Assembly (NCBI GenBank): GCA_009692005.1
Contig: SHZZ01000006.1
Span: 46,847-110,846, forward strand
Direction of reading: 5' to 3'
Source of the DNA: Gemmataceae bacterium
Lineage (GTDB): Bacteria; Planctomycetota; Planctomycetia; Gemmatales; Gemmataceae
Length of the DNA: 64,000 nt
A model generated the notes under the pieces. It ran no database searches and was not told where the DNA came from. It saw nothing but the letters and a program-made list of their open reading frames with translations. Position numbers and translations under genes: made by a program. Shown piece after piece: positions 60,828-64,000 of this stretch (within the stretch, counting starts at the first letter, position 1; each line of letters begins with the position of its first letter).

Positions 60828-61547
60828 TTACATGTCTTTAACCTTTCCAGGAACCGAGCTTGCTGGCGCAGGGGGTTTTTTCATCTGTTTTTCCAACTGG
60901 TAATTCTCCTCCACCTTTTTTAACAACCCGCCAACCGAGCCGATGCCACCCGCGTTCAAGCCGGCGCGAGAAAGCATGCCGCCAGCGACTATCCTGGGAT
61001 CCGCAGGCAACCCGTCAGGCATGCCGGTTTGCGCCCTCAACTTTTCCTGCTCAGCCAATTCCACCAGACGAACCCCGTCCGGCGGGCCAAAGACTGTGGA
61101 GCGATCATTGCCAATAGGAATATTGATAGGCGCGCCCCGGTCCCTGGCGCTGGCCAGTGAAATGGGACCTCTTTCCGCAAGCATTTTGGCCAATTCAATG
61201 GCCAAGATTGCGCCAAGCTGATCCTCCGAGCATTGATTCACCAACCCTTCGGTGATCATTACCTGCTCGGTTCCTTGGTGGAACACCTCGGCGTGGGGGG
61301 CGCCAACCACATGAAACGCAGGACGAATACCGATTTGTGGATTGCCATTAAGAATCGTTCGCCCAACCTTGGCAACGCGCACTGCGGCTTCTTTGGTAGA
61401 CACCGCATCCGGCAGACGCTCCGGAAGCCTGGTCACTTTTTCCATGGACAAGTTGGACTGCTCCCAAATGGAGTCAGGGTTTAAACAACCAGCTACTACT
61501 CCCAACAAGGGAGCAAAAAACAAAACAGATGATTTCGACACAAACAT
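60828..61547 (-). CDS. Degenerate M48-like lipoprotein
   Basis: 239 residues. The signal SSVLFFAPLLGVVAGC has a clean lipobox (Cys21). The stretch MITEGLVNQCSEDQLGAILAIELAKMLAERG aligns with the M48 peptidase core (G-L, then a E-L-A-x-V-L-x-H-E-x-x-H helix), but the zinc motif HExxH reads Ile117-Glu118-Leu-Ala-Lys121, so both zinc-binding His are gone. The C-terminus is Gly-rich and then charged (KKVEENYQLEKQMKKPP). It should be a non-catalytic relative, perhaps a binding or regulatory lipoprotein of the envelope. The family assignment rests on this helix and is moderate. Confidence 0.6.
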   Translation of the reverse strand: MFVSKSSVLFFAPLLGVVAGCLNPDSIWEQSNLSMEKVTRLPERLPDAVSTKEAAVRVAKVGRTILNGNPQIGIRPAFHVVGAPHAEVFHQGTEQVMITEGLVNQCSEDQLGAILAIELAKMLAERGPISLASARDRGAPINIPIGNDRSTVFGPPDGVRLVELAEQEKLRAQTGMPDGLPADPRIVAGGMLSRAGLNAGGIGSVGGLLKKVEENYQLEKQMKKPPAPASSVPGKVKDM

Positions 61548-61640
61548 GGCAAATCCTCATGGCCCGAATAATCGGGTTCATAAGGGAGGTGAATAAAAAA
61601 GTAAAGTCCTTCAAAAAAGAAAATAGGTAGGCAATAAAAA

Positions 61641-62633
61641 TTAGGCAGGATTTAAGCGCAAATAGATTTTTTGATGGTTGGAGGATTCCCGGGCTGCCTG
61701 AAGTGCCTGTTGCACCTGGTCCAGCTCGAAAATAGGCCCGGCAGGGGTGTCCAAAGTGCCGTCCCCAATCAGCTTTCCAAGCTTTCGAAACAAGCATAAC
61801 ATGGTAAAGATCCCCTGGTCCTTAACCCACTCTGACAACCAAAAACCGCGAATTGTTTTTTCCCCTTTCATGATGGCCCCTGGTTCAAAAACCAAAGGTT
61901 CACCCGACATCCTTCCATAAACAAGCATGGTTCCGTGCCGACCAAGACAGGAAATCATGCCCGACCCAACCTGACCGCCAATGGCATCCATGGCGTAAAG
62001 AACCCCTTGGCCGCCTGTTATCGCCTTGACCTTGTCCACCATGTTTTCACTTTCCAGGGAAACAGATTCCGTCCCCCCCTCCTGTTTAACCAATTCCCCC
62101 TGGCTGTCACGCCTAACAATGTTAATTGTTCGAAACCCCAGTTTTTTCCCCAGGCGCATCACCATCTTTCCTAAAGCACCCGTGGAACCCGATTGCAGTA
62201 GCCACTGACCGGGGGGAATGCGCAAGACTTTTTGCGTCATAACAAAGGCCGTGGCCGGGTTGACAAAGAAAGAGGCTGCCTGCGTTTCACTTAAAGAATG
62301 GGGAACCGGCACAGCTTGGCGAGCAGGTAGGATGATTTTTTGCTGCCAACGGCCATCGCCGGGCCCAATAACGGAAACTCGTTTTCCCAAAACTCGCCAG
62401 GCCAACGGCCCGCGGCCAGCTTCCACAATGCCAACACCCTCGAAACCAGGAACCACGGGCAACTCCGGTTGGTTGCCGTACTTTCCTTGCAGGAACAGTA
62501 GGTCTGAAGGGTTAACAGGGCTGAGCAACATCCGCACCCTGACTTCATTCCAACCCGGCTCTTTTAAATTGCGATCTTCAAGATGAATTGAAGTCGCGGA
62601 ATCTCCATAGGCAAGGCAAACCGCAGCTTTCAT
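61641..62633 (-). CDS. MDR-family oxidoreductase (2-enoyl thioester reductase / quinone reductase-like)
   Basis: 330 residues. The N-terminal GroES-like part has VNPSDLLFLQGKYG and LPVVPGFEGVGIV, and the Rossmann half has QSGSTGALGKMVMRLGKKLGF and a NADPH-binding RR pair (NIVRRDSQ). The VNPSDL/GxYG pattern and the lack of the catalytic zinc Cys ligands put it with zinc-independent MDR enzymes such as mitochondrial-type enoyl-thioester reductase (ETR/MECR). It may reduce a double bond in a lipid or quinone; the substrate is not visible. It diverges from the TolC-like gene. Confidence 0.78.
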   Translation of the reverse strand: MKAAVCLAYGDSATSIHLEDRNLKEPGWNEVRVRMLLSPVNPSDLLFLQGKYGNQPELPVVPGFEGVGIVEAGRGPLAWRVLGKRVSVIGPGDGRWQQKIILPARQAVPVPHSLSETQAASFFVNPATAFVMTQKVLRIPPGQWLLQSGSTGALGKMVMRLGKKLGFRTINIVRRDSQGELVKQEGGTESVSLESENMVDKVKAITGGQGVLYAMDAIGGQVGSGMISCLGRHGTMLVYGRMSGEPLVFEPGAIMKGEKTIRGFWLSEWVKDQGIFTMLCLFRKLGKLIGDGTLDTPAGPIFELDQVQQALQAARESSNHQKIYLRLNPA

Positions 62634-62802
62634 CGTTTCCCCTTTTTTTCAGACTTCCTCTGTTATTAAATCTATTTATTAGTCCCCTCCTGGGTATTTT
62701 CTTTCTCGGCCCTTCCTGGAAGTTGGGTAAAGTTCGCAGGATATTACTCCGATAGCTGTTTTAATGATTGTTACCTTGGGTCCGCCTGATTGCTGAGATT
62801 GA

Positions 62803-64000
62803 ATGACTCTCCAACGGTTCAAAAAACCTGGCTCGGCTATTCATTGGCTGCTGCTAACAGCGGCCGCCTTTTCCGTATTCCTTCCAGGTTGTTCGCGAAG
62901 GTTTTTCCGCAACCGCGCGGACCAGGATGTTCAACAAATCCTGGCCACCAAGGACTTTTTCCCCACTTGGAAAATTGAAAATTACCATGTCAACCCGGAC
63001 CCCCGTTCGCGTTTCGCGTCCGTGGGCAACCCGGACCGCCCGCCTACTCCTCCCGACGACCCGGCCGCCATGTCCACCGCGCCCAACCCCCAAACCCCAG
63101 GCAAATCCGGAATTGCCCACATGGAAGGGGCAGGTTACCTCGAAATTCTGGAAAACTATGATCTGGAAAACCGGGCCAAGCTGGCCAAGGGAAAAGAGCC
63201 CCCCTTGAAACTCGCTTCCTTCCAGGCGGAAGACATGAAGGGCTACAAGGATCCCTTGGAATGGGACAATGGCCCCGTTGATTCCATGGGCCTTTCTTAC
63301 AAGGGCGACCCAGCGGGCAGGTACCCCAAGCCTTATCTCATCGATTTGCAACAATCTTCGGAATTGGCCCTGGTGAATAGCAGGGAATTCCAGTCCCGGA
63401 GAGAAGATCTTTATGTGGCTGCGCTGCCGGTATCCGTTCAACGGTTCGCCTTCGCGGCACAATTCTATGCCACCGAGGCTGCCATAAGGGAACAAGCGGG
63501 CTCAAAAACCATCGTGGGAACAGACCCCGACCTCAGGCAAAATTGGTCGATGAACTCCAACGCCGGGGTCACCAAAGTTTTTTCCACAGGCGCCTTGCTC
63601 CTTTTTAAAATGGCCAACCAGGCGGTTGTGGAAATGAGCCGCAGCGACGGGACCAAAGTGGTGGCGCCTACCGCCATGTCCCTGGATCTATTTCAACCCT
63701 TGTTTCAAGGGGGTGGCCGAGCCGTCACCTTGGAGCCATTGACCATTGCCGAGCGCGGATTGCTTTATGAAATCCGCTCTTATGCCCGCTTCCGCAAGGA
63801 GTTTTATGCCAACATTATTGCCGGCGGGACCACGGCCAATTTGAGACTAAGCGCCACGCAGGCAAGCGGGTTTCGTTCCAATGGAGTATTTGGAGCCGGG
63901 CTATCGGATGCTGGCGCAATTCAAGTGTTTCCCGGCGCGGCCAGCGGCGCCACCCTGGTGAGTTCCTCTTTTGCAGGCCAGAGAGAAGGTTATTTTTCCG
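62803..64000 (+). CDS. TolC-like outer-membrane lipoprotein, 3' truncated by the window
   Basis: 399 residues from ATG 62803 with no stop before the window ends, so it continues beyond. The signal AIHWLLLTAAAFSVFLPGC has a lipobox. An N-terminal extension of about 150 Pro/Asp-rich residues precedes LIDLQQSSELALVNSREFQSRRE, the start of the TolC/OprM helical barrel, then SLDLFQPLFQGGGRAVTLEPLTIAERGLLYEIRSYARFRKEFY, typical of planctomycete outer-membrane efflux proteins. It may serve the RND pumps 10 kb away, but this is only inferred. Confidence 0.65.
   Translation, partial: MTLQRFKKPGSAIHWLLLTAAAFSVFLPGCSRRFFRNRADQDVQQILATKDFFPTWKIENYHVNPDPRSRFASVGNPDRPPTPPDDPAAMSTAPNPQTPGKSGIAHMEGAGYLEILENYDLENRAKLAKGKEPPLKLASFQAEDMKGYKDPLEWDNGPVDSMGLSYKGDPAGRYPKPYLIDLQQSSELALVNSREFQSRREDLYVAALPVSVQRFAFAAQFYATEAAIREQAGSKTIVGTDPDLRQNWSMNSNAGVTKVFSTGALLLFKMANQAVVEMSRSDGTKVVAPTAMSLDLFQPLFQGGGRAVTLEPLTIAERGLLYEIRSYARFRKEFYANIIAGGTTANLRLSATQASGFRSNGVFGAGLSDAGAIQVFPGAASGATLVSSSFAGQREGYFS

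Noticed and set aside
1..64000. tRNA, rRNA, CRISPR array, IS element or prophage
   Set aside because: Gaps between genes are short; none shows a cloverleaf, regular spaced repeats, or terminal inverted repeats with a transposase.

Overview
This 64 kb window reads as chromosomal DNA of a Planctomycetota member, possibly near the Gemmatales (inference from gene content; no rRNA is present to confirm it). The reasons are the many secreted or lipoprotein genes of planctomycete type, a MotA/TolQ/ExbB-ExbD-ExbD cluster next to a prenyltransferase-fold protein, a soluble Hanks-type kinase, a WD40 protein, a plant/chlamydia-type enoyl-ACP reductase and diderm envelope genes (LptE, BamD-like, RND, TolC-like). 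Base composition looks even, at roughly 50-55% GC. I see no tRNA, rRNA, CRISPR array, insertion sequence or phage gene. TTG and GTG starts and 4-bp stop/start overlaps are frequent.

Layout. 1-7.5 kb: the end of a ceramidase-like gene, a small lipoprotein, a pseudo-caspase/S41 protease fusion, and a kinase / DUF3754-like / aminotransferase run. 7.6-11.8 kb: bifunctional proline-catabolic PutA overlapping a secreted WD40 protein, then a tiny lipoprotein. 12.1-21.9 kb: a ten-gene minus-strand run, in transcription order parA, ybeY, recO, BamD-like TPR lipoprotein, lptE-like, folP, cdaA (c-di-AMP synthase), cdaR-like YbbR protein, proA and a membrane-anchored HEAT-like protein. 22-27.7 kb: an ABC transporter pair, glycogen phosphorylase and UDP-glucuronate decarboxylase.

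27.8-35.5 kb holds the most unusual locus: a TolQ/ExbB homologue, two ExbD/TolR homologues, an uncharacterised secreted membrane protein, and a 608-aa protein that has a TonB/TolA-like anchor (Ser-x3-His inside the transmembrane helix) joined through an acidic, Pro/Gly-rich linker to a prenyltransferase-like alpha/alpha-toroid domain. It looks like a proton-motive-force-driven Ton-like system whose usual TonB C-terminal domain is replaced. A Lys/Pro-rich secreted HEAT-domain protein follows after a terminator.

35.5-45.5 kb is mostly metabolic: fabI, an O-methyltransferase-like gene, gnd, hrpB, a tandem DUF3467-like gene, a metallo-beta-lactamase-fold gene, a zinc-ribbon membrane protein and trpE. 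45.5-54.4 kb is a tripartite-efflux operon (adaptor plus two RND pumps) with a divergent TetR regulator and a clear operator-like palindrome. 54.5-59.4 kb has prs facing a ribose-type ABC importer operon. 59.5-64 kb has an HMA metal-binding protein, a Cys-rich secreted protein, a degenerate M48-like lipoprotein, an MDR oxidoreductase and the start of a TolC-like outer-membrane lipoprotein that runs off the window.
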